A DNA stretch of 64,000 nt from G965220075 sp965220075 (GTDB lineage: Bacteria; Chloroflexota; UBA11872), in the NCBI GenBank assembly GCA_965220075.1, contig OZ244806.1, forward strand, positions 1,860,001-1,924,000, written 5' to 3'. The notes under the pieces are model-generated. The model was not told the DNA's origin and made no database searches. It worked only from the letters and a program-made list of their open reading frames with translations. Positions within the stretch are counted from its first letter, which is position 1, and each line of letters begins with the position of its first letter. The position numbers were made by a program, and so were the translations under genes. Below, piece after piece: positions 43,812 to 53,189 of the stretch.

Positions 43812-45017
43812 CTACCCGTGCAACTGAATGTCGAAAACTGCGCGGCGGATGCGTTGCGATTGCAGCTCGTGAGTGCCCATCTCGCGCGTGAAGTCCGAGT
43901 GCGAGTAGATCACGTGCAGCTTGCCGCCGCGCAGCATGGTGGACGTGTAAGAGCATCCCGGCCCGGTGTGAAACGCGAAGGGCTGCTCCCAGTGCTCGCC
44001 CGTGCCGTCCAGGCTGAGCATCAGGTGCGTGATCTGGGGATGCCCGTAAGCGCCGCGGCCACTGGTGCATGCCAGGACGCCGTTGGGTAGCACGCGCAGG
44101 CGCGGTTTGACGCCCGGCCAGCCCGTCGATACGGGCGTGCTCCAGCTCTGGCCCCCGTCGGTCGAGCGTGACTGGAACAGGGGCGAGTGGGAGCCGGTGT
44201 TGATTACACAGAGCAGGTCGCCGCTTGGGAGCAGCGCCACATCCGGCTCGGCAAATCCCTTGTCCAAGGGACGATCGCCGGGACCCCAGGTCGGCTCACT
44301 GTCCCAGGGGTATAGCGCGGCCGCGAAACGCCAGGTTCGGCCGCGGTCGCCGGACCGGATGACGGCGACCGAGCGTCGGTGCTCGAAGCGCGCGCTGCCG
44401 TCCTTGTTCGGGTCGGGAAAGCGGTGCAGCGGGCCGGTATGCACCATCAGCGCGGTAACCAGATCGCCGTTGTCCATCTCGATCAGCGAGGCGTAGTTCT
44501 CGTAGGTCGCGTTGGTCCAGGGACGGCTCTCGACCTCGAAGGTGCGGCGCTCGAGTGGAGTTCCGTCACGCGTCCAGCGCCGCCAAACGAAGTGCGCGGA
44601 GGGCATCTGCAGAACCACGTTCATGGTTCCCTGCGAACGCTGCCAGTTGCGCCTCACAATCTCCACGGTGTACGGGTCGATCCTGGCGATGCTGCCGTCT
44701 CGCAGATAGCCGAGGATGCCGGACGCGAAATCCAGGTAGTTCTTCCCGGTCACCGGGTGGTTTTCCTTGAGCGAAAACGCTGGCGGCGTTTCCGACCAGG
44801 TGGCGCCCGCGTCCTCCGAGATGTATCCGTGCAGCGGCTCACCGCCGGGATCGGTATGCCGGGCGCGATGGACGGTCATGTACAGCCGGTCGCCGTCGAG
44901 CTCCACCAGCCCCGGGAAGTTGACGATCGTGCCGCGCTCCTCCAGCCAGGTATCGACTCGCTCCAGGGATACGACGACCCGCCGGCCGGCGCGCGTGTAG
45001 ACAGCCTGCGTGATCAT
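43812..45017 (-). CDS. Sialidase-like Asp-box (BNR) protein
   Basis: A 401-residue protein predicted to form a six-bladed propeller. Asp-boxes are seen at SEDAGATWSE, SGDRGRTWRF and STDGGQSWST. The arginine triad of true sialidases is not clear to me, so it may be a different exo-glycosidase or lyase. No signal peptide is visible at the N-terminus (MITQAVYTRAGRRVVV), so it appears cytoplasmic. ATG 45017 has GGAGGG upstream. A deletion derivative of the same gene is at 580-1050. Confidence 0.75.
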   Translation of the reverse strand: MITQAVYTRAGRRVVVSLERVDTWLEERGTIVNFPGLVELDGDRLYMTVHRARHTDPGGEPLHGYISEDAGATWSETPPAFSLKENHPVTGKNYLDFASGILGYLRDGSIARIDPYTVEIVRRNWQRSQGTMNVVLQMPSAHFVWRRWTRDGTPLERRTFEVESRPWTNATYENYASLIEMDNGDLVTALMVHTGPLHRFPDPNKDGSARFEHRRSVAVIRSGDRGRTWRFAAALYPWDSEPTWGPGDRPLDKGFAEPDVALLPSGDLLCVINTGSHSPLFQSRSTDGGQSWSTPVSTGWPGVKPRLRVLPNGVLACTSGRGAYGHPQITHLMLSLDGTGEHWEQPFAFHTGPGCSYTSTMLRGGKLHVIYSHSDFTREMGTHELQSQRIRRAVFDIQLHG

Positions 45018-45218
45018 GGTCCCTCCAACGACGGCAAGTCGGCGCCCGTTGCCGGGCGGCTATGTGCTGTGCGGGATGTTATCGCGTCGACCTACGCCCG
45101 GGTTCGGTGCTGAACCCTGGTTGCGAGCACTCCAAGGCGGCGGACTCTCGGGAATACGCGCCCCCGCTCGCCGTGCTTGTGTGACCATGCGCTTGCCGCT
45201 GACTGCGAGGATCACGAG

Positions 45219-46091
45219 ATGGCAATAAAGCTCGCCTGCGCCGACTTCACCTGGCCGTTGCTGTCGCACCACCACACGCTCCAGATGGTTCAAATGCTGG
45301 GATTCGAGGGGGTGGACATCGGGCTCTTTGGCAATCGTTCGCACATCCGGCCCGAGGTGGTGTGTCAGGACGTGCCCATGTGGGCCGGAATCATCGGGGA
45401 GCGCCTGGATCGGTACGGCCTGGAACCGGCCGACATCTTCTTTATCGCCTCCACGGAAGCTGACCGCGCCGCCGCCAACGATCCCGACCCTGTGCACCAG
45501 GAGGAGTACCGCGCGCTATTCCACGCCGCGCTCGAGTTCACGCGGCGGCTGGGCGGCCGGGGCATGACCGTCACGGGGGGCATCGTGTTCGACGGCGAGA
45601 CGCCCGAGAGCTCCTTGCGCAACACCTCCGAAGCTTTCAAGTGGCGCGTCGACGAGGCGGCCAAGCACGACATCCGGCTCTCCTTCGAGCCCGGCGCCGG
45701 CTCCAACACCGACACGCCGGCCAAAGTGCTCCGGCTGCTCGAGCTCACGCCCGGTCTTACGCTCACGCTCGACTACGGGCACTTCGTATACGTAGGCATT
45801 CCCGACGCGGAGATCGAGCCGCTGATAGAGCACGCGCGCCACTTCCACTGCCGCGGCGCCGCCAAGAACCGCATGCAGACCCGCTTCCACGAGAACGCCA
45901 TCGACTTCCGCCGGGTCCTGGAGCGGATGCAAGAAGTCGGCTACCCGGGCTATTTCGCCATCGAGTACGTGTGGATCGACCTGTGGGACTGCAACCGCGT
46001 GGACAACACCATGGAGACCATTCAGTTTCGCGACTTCGCGCGCGCCGTGCTCGAAGGCCGCGAGTACGTGCCTCACGAGCCAAACATCTGA
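45219..46091 (+). CDS. Sugar phosphate isomerase/epimerase family protein
   Basis: A 290-residue xylose isomerase-like TIM-barrel protein. Likely metal ligands: E in LSFEPGAG, D and H in TLDYGHFVY, H in HARHFHCRG and E in FAIEYVW, matching the E-D-H-E set of the family. ATG 45219 follows GAGG. Such enzymes epimerise keto sugars or isomerise inosose and sugar phosphates. It is divergent from the sialidase-like gene and convergent with a Gfo/Idh/MocA gene; all three are of kinds often found together in sugar catabolism. Confidence 0.85.
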   Translation: MAIKLACADFTWPLLSHHHTLQMVQMLGFEGVDIGLFGNRSHIRPEVVCQDVPMWAGIIGERLDRYGLEPADIFFIASTEADRAAANDPDPVHQEEYRALFHAALEFTRRLGGRGMTVTGGIVFDGETPESSLRNTSEAFKWRVDEAAKHDIRLSFEPGAGSNTDTPAKVLRLLELTPGLTLTLDYGHFVYVGIPDAEIEPLIEHARHFHCRGAAKNRMQTRFHENAIDFRRVLERMQEVGYPGYFAIEYVWIDLWDCNRVDNTMETIQFRDFARAVLEGREYVPHEPNI

Positions 46092-46124
46092 ATTAAGGCC
46101 GCGGGCGCGTGTCGAAGGGCGGTG

Positions 46125-47246
46125 TCAGCCGTGCGCCGCCTCCTGCGCGATGGCCTCCAGCTTGCCGCTCTCCGCGCTGCGGTAGGCCGCCTCGGTAATC
46201 TCAACCGTGCGCGCGCCCAGCTCGCCCGGCGAGCAGTTGCGGATCCCGCGGCCCTGCGCGATATCCACCAACGCGTGCACCGGCCCGTCGCAGTCGTACA
46301 GCCCCGCGTCCTTCTCCAGGGAAGCGCGCACGTTGTCGTGCGCGCCGCGATAGCGCCAGATGAGCTCGCGGTGCAAGTCCGCCAGCAGCTGCCCCCGCGA
46401 TCCGATCGCGTGGACCTGCAACATGTGCTTCATGTTGCCCTGCCCCATGTGGGCCGAACCGCCCGAGACCGTGCCCACGGCGTCGTTGGTGTAACGCACG
46501 CTGACGGCGTCGTGCATCTCCACCGGCGTGCCGCCCGGCGACCCCATGAAGGCGAACACATCCGCGCCGCGCAACTCGGTGAGCCACAGTCCCAGGCCGA
46601 TCCCGTGCGAGAGCTGTGCCTGCGCGTAGCCGCCGCCCGAGATCGCGGGGTCCGAGGCCGTCTCGGCGCGTGTAAAGAGCTCCTCCGGCGTGTCGCTCGC
46701 GTCTTCTTTGATCTCGCCCCCACGCGTATCGGGCTGGTACGCGAAGGTCTCACCGGCCATTACGTGCCGGGTGGTGGATGACATCAGGATCACGAGCTGC
46801 TCGACCTCTCCGATCCCGCCGTCGGATTCCATCAGCCGCTTGGCCTCCCGCACGATCGGCTTGTAGTGCCAGCCCAGCGAAAGGACCAGATGCCGATCCA
46901 TTCGCTGCGCCGTCCGCACCAGATCCCAGGCTTCGCTGGCATGGATGGTGAAGGGCTTCTCCACCAGCACGTGCGCCCCGGCCTCGAGCGCCGCCTTGGC
47001 GTGCGCGTGGTGCCAGCGCACCGGTCCGGCTACCACGCAGATATCGATGCCGGCCGCGGCCACGTCTTGATAGTCGGCGCTTGCCGTCTGGAAGCCGAAT
47101 TGCTCGCGGATCTTCTCGCGCAGGACCGGATCGCGCCGGTTGACGGCTACGAACTCCACCTCGTCGCGGCGCTGGGCAAGGTTTGGAAGATGAGACGCCA
47201 CCGTCCACGCACCGGCCCCCATTACGCCTAGCCGCAGCTTGCCCAT
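46125..47246 (-). CDS. Gfo/Idh/MocA family oxidoreductase
   Basis: A 373-residue NAD(P)-dependent sugar oxidoreductase. It opens with the Rossmann motif RLGVMGAGAWTVASHLPNL and carries the EKPF motif (HVLVEKPFTIHASEAW), whose lysine is catalytic. The C-terminal alpha/beta domain has HGIGLGLWLTEL. Members oxidise myo-inositol, glucose, N-acetylhexosamines or keto sugars, sometimes opening glycosidic bonds through 3-keto intermediates. It ends 33 bases from the convergent isomerase gene. Confidence 0.9.
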   Translation of the reverse strand: MGKLRLGVMGAGAWTVASHLPNLAQRRDEVEFVAVNRRDPVLREKIREQFGFQTASADYQDVAAAGIDICVVAGPVRWHHAHAKAALEAGAHVLVEKPFTIHASEAWDLVRTAQRMDRHLVLSLGWHYKPIVREAKRLMESDGGIGEVEQLVILMSSTTRHVMAGETFAYQPDTRGGEIKEDASDTPEELFTRAETASDPAISGGGYAQAQLSHGIGLGLWLTELRGADVFAFMGSPGGTPVEMHDAVSVRYTNDAVGTVSGGSAHMGQGNMKHMLQVHAIGSRGQLLADLHRELIWRYRGAHDNVRASLEKDAGLYDCDGPVHALVDIAQGRGIRNCSPGELGARTVEITEAAYRSAESGKLEAIAQEAAHG

Positions 47247-47519
47247 GTATCTGCTCCGCCTCTCTAGTTGCGCGCACCCTTATACCCGCCGGAGACCGGC
47301 TCGCGCGAACCGACTCGTGCATGGGAGCCGCGCCCGCACGGCCTCCCGCACGCGCCGAATCGCGATTGCAGCCCGAACCGTACCGCTGCGCCCGGACCGT
47401 ATCCCGGCGCAAATTCCGTCTCGACGCCATCTGGCCGCGTCAAATCCTCGCTACCATGCCGTCCGGTCTGGACCGAGCTCACCCAAGGGCCGCCGCGGCC
47501 CTCCTTGGAGGCTGTGACG

Positions 47520-48293
47520 GTGGACGTGCTGCCGGCCGAGCATGAACTGCATACACACATCCACCGCTTGACATATCAAGGCTTCACGGTTGTCACTGAG
47601 GCGATTCCGCCCGACCTGCTGCGCGCTATCCGTGCTCGGTTCGACGCGCTCATCGAGGACCACGCGAATGTCCCAACGGCCGTGGTCGACCAGAGCTACT
47701 CGTCGCGGCCCGGCGGCGGCTCGATTGACGTAAATCGTCTCTTCGAGCTCGATCCGGTCTTCGAGGACCTGATGGACCTGCCGACGGTCTTTCCGATCGT
47801 GGCGGCCGTGATGGAAAACGACGTGGCGCTGCTCAGCAGCGCCATGGGCAACTATCGGGCGCCTCATTCAAGCGCGGCTACCCGCTGGCACCGCGACGGC
47901 GGCGGCTACATGCGCCTGACCTACGTCCTGGAGGATCTGAGCAAAATGGGCGGCGCCACGGCCATCATGCCGGGAACCCATCGCGCGCCGCACGGGCCGC
48001 CCGCCTGGGCCAACGACGCCGCGGGCTTTCCGCGCGAACTGCCCGGCATGGTCTCCGTGGGCGCGCCGGCCGGCGCCTGTCTGATCAACAACACGGATAT
48101 CTGGCACACCAGCACGCCCAACCGGACCGACCGCGCGCGCAAAATCATCTGGGTCGTATACATGCGCTCCCATCAGCAGGTCACGGGCCACGAGGACCTG
48201 CTCAGCACGCCCGAGTTCGTTCAGCGCCAGACCGATCCCCGCCGCCGCGCCCTGCTGGGCGCCGGTCCCCTCGCGGAGGCAGACACCACGTAG
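47520..48293 (+). CDS. Phytanoyl-CoA dioxygenase (PhyH) family protein
   Basis: A 257-residue Fe(II)/2-oxoglutarate dioxygenase, fourth of its family in the window. H-x-D is in RWHRDGGGY, the distal histidine in IWHTSTPNRTDRAR (with the arginine for 2-oxoglutarate), and GGATAIMPGTHRAPHG is the typical central strand. The frame is open upstream to 47268, but I start at GTG 47520, which has GGAGG eight bases before it; GTG 47514 would be too close to that site. Confidence 0.87.
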   Translation: MDVLPAEHELHTHIHRLTYQGFTVVTEAIPPDLLRAIRARFDALIEDHANVPTAVVDQSYSSRPGGGSIDVNRLFELDPVFEDLMDLPTVFPIVAAVMENDVALLSSAMGNYRAPHSSAATRWHRDGGGYMRLTYVLEDLSKMGGATAIMPGTHRAPHGPPAWANDAAGFPRELPGMVSVGAPAGACLINNTDIWHTSTPNRTDRARKIIWVVYMRSHQQVTGHEDLLSTPEFVQRQTDPRRRALLGAGPLAEADTT

Positions 48294-48328
48294 GGGTTCC
48301 CAGGCCGCCGGCGGTGGGACGGGTGCGA

Positions 48329-48345
48329 GCAACCACGAGGGTTGC
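48329..48345 (-). repeat. Hairpin repeat element, reverse copy
   Basis: Read on the minus strand: stem GCAACC/GGTTGC with loop CTCGT. The stem matches the variant at 11364 and the loop matches the copy at 2229. Confidence 0.55.
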
Positions 48346-48360
48346 GCCGTCATGGACTTG

Positions 48361-50946
48361 CTAGGTCTGCGTCAGCTCCAGCACGTGGACTCCTGCGTCC
48401 AGCTCGATGCGGACGCTGTCCGCGTCCGCCCTCGCCCGCTTGCGCGCCGGCCCGTCGGCATCGTCCAGACCCACCGAGTCGCCGTCCACGCTCAGCGTCG
48501 CGGCCCGGCCGGCGTCACGATCGAGAATCGCGTCGGCCGTCACGCCCGCCGGAATCCGCAGCTTGAGCTCCAGCGTGCCGTTGTTCTTGCGCCAATCGAT
48601 CTCGATGTCGCCCTGCGGAGCGGGGAATACGCCGCCGGCCGAATCCAGCCCGCGCGTACGTGGACGTATCTCGCAGCGTTCGAATCCCGGCAGCGTGGGC
48701 AGCACGCCCAACACTCGGGTCGAGAGCACGTAGCCGGTGAGATCCGCGCCGCTGTGCACTAGGCTGCGCACGCCGGCCGGCTGGACGCTGCCACGCTGAT
48801 CACGATGCAAGTAGTCGTCGTCCGTCTTGAGGGAGCGACCGGCCGTAAAGGGCTGCCAGCCTTCCCACATCGTGGGGTTGTCGGTTGCCTCCATCATCTG
48901 CGCGTAGCGCGTGTTAATGCGCCGCACCGCGCCGTGCGCTCCGCCCACCAGCAGCGCGTCCGCCACGTACCCGTAGAACAAAGGCGAACAGCTGACCAGG
49001 TCGGGATGCGGTTCGGCCAGGTGCTCGGCGATGCCGGCAACCTGGTCGTCGGTCGCCACTGCATAGAGGATCGCGTAAGCGTTGCCCAGGTCACTCACCA
49101 CACCCGTGCGTCCACCCTGGTAGACGGCGTCGTTGTAAAGCCCGCGCTCCGCTTCCCAGCACCCCTCCCGCAGCGCCGCGCGCACCTCCGCGTGGATGGT
49201 CTGCCAGCGCTCCGCGTCGCTCGCCTGACCAACCTGAAGGGCCAGCCACGCCGCGTCTTCGAGACCCTTGAGGTAGACGCAGTTCATGATCAGGCTGGCG
49301 CCGCGAAAGTCGTTGGGCGCCCAGTCGATCAGTATCCCGTGCGGCACGTCGCGCAGCAGGCCGCTGGAGTCGCGATAGGGCGCGAACCAATCCAGTTGCC
49401 GTTGCACGCTGGGGTACAGCTCTTCCAGCACCCAGCGGCGTCCCGTGAACAGATAGTGCTCGCGCACGCGGGTGCTCCACTGCGGCATGAACACCATGTT
49501 GCAGTGGGTTGGCGGCACGTCCGGCGGGTAAACCATGGACAGCTTGCCGTCACCGCGGTCGCTCAGCGGGACGAGTCTTAGGAACCGGTCGCTCAGCGGG
49601 ATATCGCCCCACGCGGCGTATACCACGTGCACCCCGTGGCTGCCGTCGCCGGTGCCCCAGGGCGCCCGCTCGCGGTAGGCGTCGCACACGATGCTGTCTT
49701 CCATGTGCAGGTCGTTGGTGTCCACACAGGCCTGCCAGACCTGCGTGAGCACCGGGTCGGAGCACTGGAACCGCCCGCGCTGCGCGGTCGGGTAGCGGTA
49801 GGTGTTCACGCTGATCGATTCGATCTGCACGGGGTCGTAGGTGCTGCGGACCGTCAGGTGCAGGTAGCGGAACTGCTTGTAATCCGCTACCTCCCAGGTT
49901 TGCTCGCCGTCGCGCGCGATGTAGCGGTCGCCGTAGCGCAGGGCGGCCGGAATGCGGCCGTTGATCAGCTGCTGCCCATAGGTCATGTCCAGTATCGCGC
50001 CCTGTTTCGATCGCAGCCGCACGCGCGGGAACCCGAACACCTGACGCCCGAAGTCGAGGATGAGGTAGGGCGTGCGGATGCCGTGCTCATGCGCGAAGCG
50101 CCCTTGCAGCTCGGCCACTGAGCCGTCCCCCGCCAGCACGGCCGCGGCGTTCTCGGCGCGCGCGTGCTCGAGCGAGAAGTGCGGCTCGTCGTTGAGCAGC
50201 TCGGGTATATCGGTCTGTCCGGGTCTACCTAGATCGATCACCTCGCCGACTGTTACCAAACGCGCGGCCAGGGCCTCTTCCTCGCGTATCGATGGGATCT
50301 CGCGTTCCTCCAGCAGGAACCACTGAACCTGCTCGAGCGGGATCACCCAGGCAGGCGTCCAGGCCGAGTCGTCGAAATCGACCGCCATCCAGTCGGTCGG
50401 GTCGGCGTTGGCGTCGTAGACCTCGGTGTTGCCCACCAGGTACACGATGTGCTCGACGTCGCGGCGCCAGGCCTTCGCGGGGGCGAGGCGCCAGGCCTCG
50501 TCGGTGCCGATGGTCTGCGTAACGCCCTGGGCATCCGTCACCTCGATCTCCGCCCACAGACCGGCCCGCTCGCCCACCGTGTAGCCGTTGCCGCTCAGGC
50601 TGCCCCAGCCCCCTTCCCACTGCGCCGGCGTGCCGTAGTGGTAGGCGCGCACGGCCACGACGTTGCGGCCGCTCGTCAGCAGATCGGTCACGTCGTGCGT
50701 GTCGTAGCTTTTGCGGCGTGGATCGCTGCGCGCCGGACCCCGGTCCACGTACGCGCCGTTCACGTACAGCAGGTAGCGGTCCGCCGCCGTGATGCGCATC
50801 CGCGCCGTCCGCGGCGGACCCTCGAGATCGAAGCTCCGACGCGCATACAAGTAGTAGTGGAATGGCTTGGCCTCGCCCTCGGTCCAGATGAAGTTACCCA
50901 CGGCGTGCCGCACGGGCGTGATCGCCGGCGCCTGATCGTTGCTCAT
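48361..50946 (-). CDS. GH78-like alpha-L-rhamnosidase
   Basis: An 861-residue multi-domain protein with the GH78 layout: N-terminal beta domains (YLYARRSFDLEG, RYLLYVNGAYVDRGPARSDPRRKSYDT), a second sandwich, a catalytic (alpha/alpha)6 barrel from about residue 400 and a C-terminal beta domain. In the barrel, the position of the usual CPQRDERLGWTGD motif reads CDAYRERAPWGTGDGSHG, so the family match is distant. No signal peptide is present. It should release terminal L-rhamnose or a related sugar. Last of three minus-strand glycan genes; paralogues at 55845 and 63435. Confidence 0.8.
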   Translation of the reverse strand: MSNDQAPAITPVRHAVGNFIWTEGEAKPFHYYLYARRSFDLEGPPRTARMRITAADRYLLYVNGAYVDRGPARSDPRRKSYDTHDVTDLLTSGRNVVAVRAYHYGTPAQWEGGWGSLSGNGYTVGERAGLWAEIEVTDAQGVTQTIGTDEAWRLAPAKAWRRDVEHIVYLVGNTEVYDANADPTDWMAVDFDDSAWTPAWVIPLEQVQWFLLEEREIPSIREEEALAARLVTVGEVIDLGRPGQTDIPELLNDEPHFSLEHARAENAAAVLAGDGSVAELQGRFAHEHGIRTPYLILDFGRQVFGFPRVRLRSKQGAILDMTYGQQLINGRIPAALRYGDRYIARDGEQTWEVADYKQFRYLHLTVRSTYDPVQIESISVNTYRYPTAQRGRFQCSDPVLTQVWQACVDTNDLHMEDSIVCDAYRERAPWGTGDGSHGVHVVYAAWGDIPLSDRFLRLVPLSDRGDGKLSMVYPPDVPPTHCNMVFMPQWSTRVREHYLFTGRRWVLEELYPSVQRQLDWFAPYRDSSGLLRDVPHGILIDWAPNDFRGASLIMNCVYLKGLEDAAWLALQVGQASDAERWQTIHAEVRAALREGCWEAERGLYNDAVYQGGRTGVVSDLGNAYAILYAVATDDQVAGIAEHLAEPHPDLVSCSPLFYGYVADALLVGGAHGAVRRINTRYAQMMEATDNPTMWEGWQPFTAGRSLKTDDDYLHRDQRGSVQPAGVRSLVHSGADLTGYVLSTRVLGVLPTLPGFERCEIRPRTRGLDSAGGVFPAPQGDIEIDWRKNNGTLELKLRIPAGVTADAILDRDAGRAATLSVDGDSVGLDDADGPARKRARADADSVRIELDAGVHVLELTQT

Positions 50947-51323
50947 GGCCGTCTTTCCCGCGCCGCGGCTTGCCGCCGCGCGACATCAACAACTCGGACG
51001 CGTACCGTAGCACCGCGCCGTCCTGGCCACCATGCGTGCGCACTCGCCGTCCAGGCGACTTACCCGTTCACGAATCGCGGGCTGGCAGGGCCGCCCGGTG
51101 TCGCTTCATCAGCCGAGACGGTGAGCGCTAGATGTTTCGCATTTCGTACGGGACGCCGAGAAAATAGTCTTGGTCTCCAATGATCGACCTGATCGCATAC
51201 CCGTCGCTCCTCCCGGGGAAATAGATCAGGAGCTGTGCCTTGCCCGGGCAGCGGGCCGTCCTACTGAAGACAACTGCCTGAACGTAATACGCCCCCGGCC
51301 GGGAGAGCGCGCACCCGTGGTGA
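50947..51323. other. 377-base gap between two glycoside hydrolase genes
   Basis: No gene, tRNA or repeat is recognised. Both flanking genes are on the minus strand, so the gap should contain the leader or promoter of the GH78 gene, but no boxes were clear. Confidence 0.45.
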
Positions 51324-53102
51324 TCACCCTGGCCGGATGCGGGTCATGTCCCAGCTCTTGAGCGATAGCAGGCGCGCCCCGGGAAGCGCCGGCTCCGGCG
51401 CGCCGGTCTCGACCCATGCCCGGATTTCGTCCACGTGGCCCAGTCGGCGTAGGGCATTCCACTGGGCGCCGCCGTTAGCCCGCCCGCCCGGACCGGCGCA
51501 GTCCCAAAAGAAGAGGTTCTCAATGCCCTGCTCGTACAGCTCGAACGCGCGCCGGCGCAGCCGCGCGGGCGGCATGAAGCGCGGCATCACGTTGAGCGCC
51601 AAACCGCAATCCGAGCCGCGCGTGAGCGCCAGCCAGGGCGCCACGGTTTGCGGCGCGGTCCAGGCCTCCGACTCTGATTCGAGCTCCGGCGCCGAGCTGT
51701 AGGGAATCAGCAGGTCGACCAGGCCTTCGCGGATCCAGGCGGAAAGATCAAGCCCGTAGTACAGGCTTTCTTCCGGCGTGCTCATCACGACCGCCGACAG
51801 CTCGATCCGCTTGCGTCCTTCCTCCTTCGCGACGCGGTCCAGCCCCGCGCGCAGCGCGCGCATGAACGGGGTCAGGAAGGTCGCGCGGTAGGTCAGCCAG
51901 CGCTGATCGTGCGGAGGCAGCTCGCGGGAGTCCTCCCCGAATTCCCGCTGGAACCCCTCCACGATGGGTGGCTCGTACTCGAGCAGACCGCCGCGGCGGT
52001 TATAGAGCACGCACACGCCATCGATCGGCCTGCGCGCGGCGTCGAGCACCAGGCGGGCCGCGAATTCACGCGTTTCCGAGTACGCGAATGAGGTACGCGG
52101 ACCCACGCGGCCGTCCCGTCCTACCGTGCGGAACTCGGGATGCCGCTCACCCCAGCCGCCCAGCGTCGCGTGGTCGTTGGAGGGCGGGCGGTTGAGAAAG
52201 CTGCCCGGCCGGTAGCAAGCGTGGAACTCCAGCCCAAGCTCGTGCGCGTAGTCCAGCGCCACCTCGAAGGGATCGACTCCTTGCGCACGAAACGCCCGCC
52301 AGCTCTCCGCGTGCAGGCGGTCGCCCGGCCGCTCGAAGTCGCCGATGTTTTCGAAAGTGGGTACACGCCCGACCTCACTGAGGAAGTACGCCTCATCGCC
52401 CGTCCCGCACTCCCAGTAGATGCGTGCGAAGTCCGAGTCGCGGTATGGCTCGATCTCGCGTCGAATCTCCTCCGCCGTGGTTGGTCGGTACAGGTAGTGA
52501 GGGCCGTGTGCGTCGTTGTGGCCGAACAGGCGGCGGGTGTCGGTGCGCGCCCGGTCGGCCTGCAGCGCCCGCGCTTCGGCATCGGTCAGCGGCACCAGCT
52601 TGATGTAGCTCACGCGCGCCTTCTGGCACTGCACGGCTGACGGATGGTCGCCCGGGCCCGTGCGCGTGGTCGCCTGGCCGAATACGATCTGCTCTCCGCT
52701 GAGATCGGCGACTTTCCAGAACAGCTCGTCATGCCGCCGGTTGCCCCAGGACCCGCCTGCCGCCAGCGTGAGCACGCTAAACACTTTGTCGCCGCTCAGC
52801 CTCAGGCGCAGCGTCTGGGCCGGCTCGCGCTCGTAGCGGTGCACGCCGATGGATATGGCATGCCAGCCGCTTACGCTGAGCGGGTAGGTCACGTCGGGAG
52901 CGTCGGTTTCAAGCGAGGCCGTGATCATCGTCCCGTTGAAGCCGTCGCTCTCGTAGTCAAGCATTCGCCAGCGCCGACGCTCGCGGTCACGCGTGAGCGC
53001 CGACGCCGGCTGGCACTTGTGAAGGTCCGTCAGGTAGATCGCGCGCGCGTCCGCGGCGCCGAATCCCCAATCGGGCAATCTACCGTCGCGCTCGTCCGGC
53101 AT
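51324..53102 (-). CDS. GHL10-type (family 10-like) glycosyl hydrolase
   Basis: A 592-residue protein with an N-terminal beta-rich region (to about 165) and a TIM-barrel domain similar to the glycosyl hydrolase-like 10 group. Barrel landmarks: ARIYWECGTGDEAYF, LDYAHELGLEFHACYRPG, IDGVCVLYNRRGGLLEYEPP and WIREGLVDLLIPY. Likely acidic catalytic residues lie in these strands, but I cannot name them with certainty. No signal peptide. Members cut or modify polysaccharides and cell-wall glycans. It lies between an Asp-box protein upstream (87 bases) and a GH78 gene downstream. Confidence 0.7.
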   Translation of the reverse strand: MPDERDGRLPDWGFGAADARAIYLTDLHKCQPASALTRDRERRRWRMLDYESDGFNGTMITASLETDAPDVTYPLSVSGWHAISIGVHRYEREPAQTLRLRLSGDKVFSVLTLAAGGSWGNRRHDELFWKVADLSGEQIVFGQATTRTGPGDHPSAVQCQKARVSYIKLVPLTDAEARALQADRARTDTRRLFGHNDAHGPHYLYRPTTAEEIRREIEPYRDSDFARIYWECGTGDEAYFLSEVGRVPTFENIGDFERPGDRLHAESWRAFRAQGVDPFEVALDYAHELGLEFHACYRPGSFLNRPPSNDHATLGGWGERHPEFRTVGRDGRVGPRTSFAYSETREFAARLVLDAARRPIDGVCVLYNRRGGLLEYEPPIVEGFQREFGEDSRELPPHDQRWLTYRATFLTPFMRALRAGLDRVAKEEGRKRIELSAVVMSTPEESLYYGLDLSAWIREGLVDLLIPYSSAPELESESEAWTAPQTVAPWLALTRGSDCGLALNVMPRFMPPARLRRRAFELYEQGIENLFFWDCAGPGGRANGGAQWNALRRLGHVDEIRAWVETGAPEPALPGARLLSLKSWDMTRIRPG

Positions 53103-53189
53103 GTTCCGTGTTCTCCAGCCAGCCGCACCCCCGTGCGCTGACGACCTGACCGTGCGTTCGGTGCGGATGCGTCATGCGGCTTACAGGCA

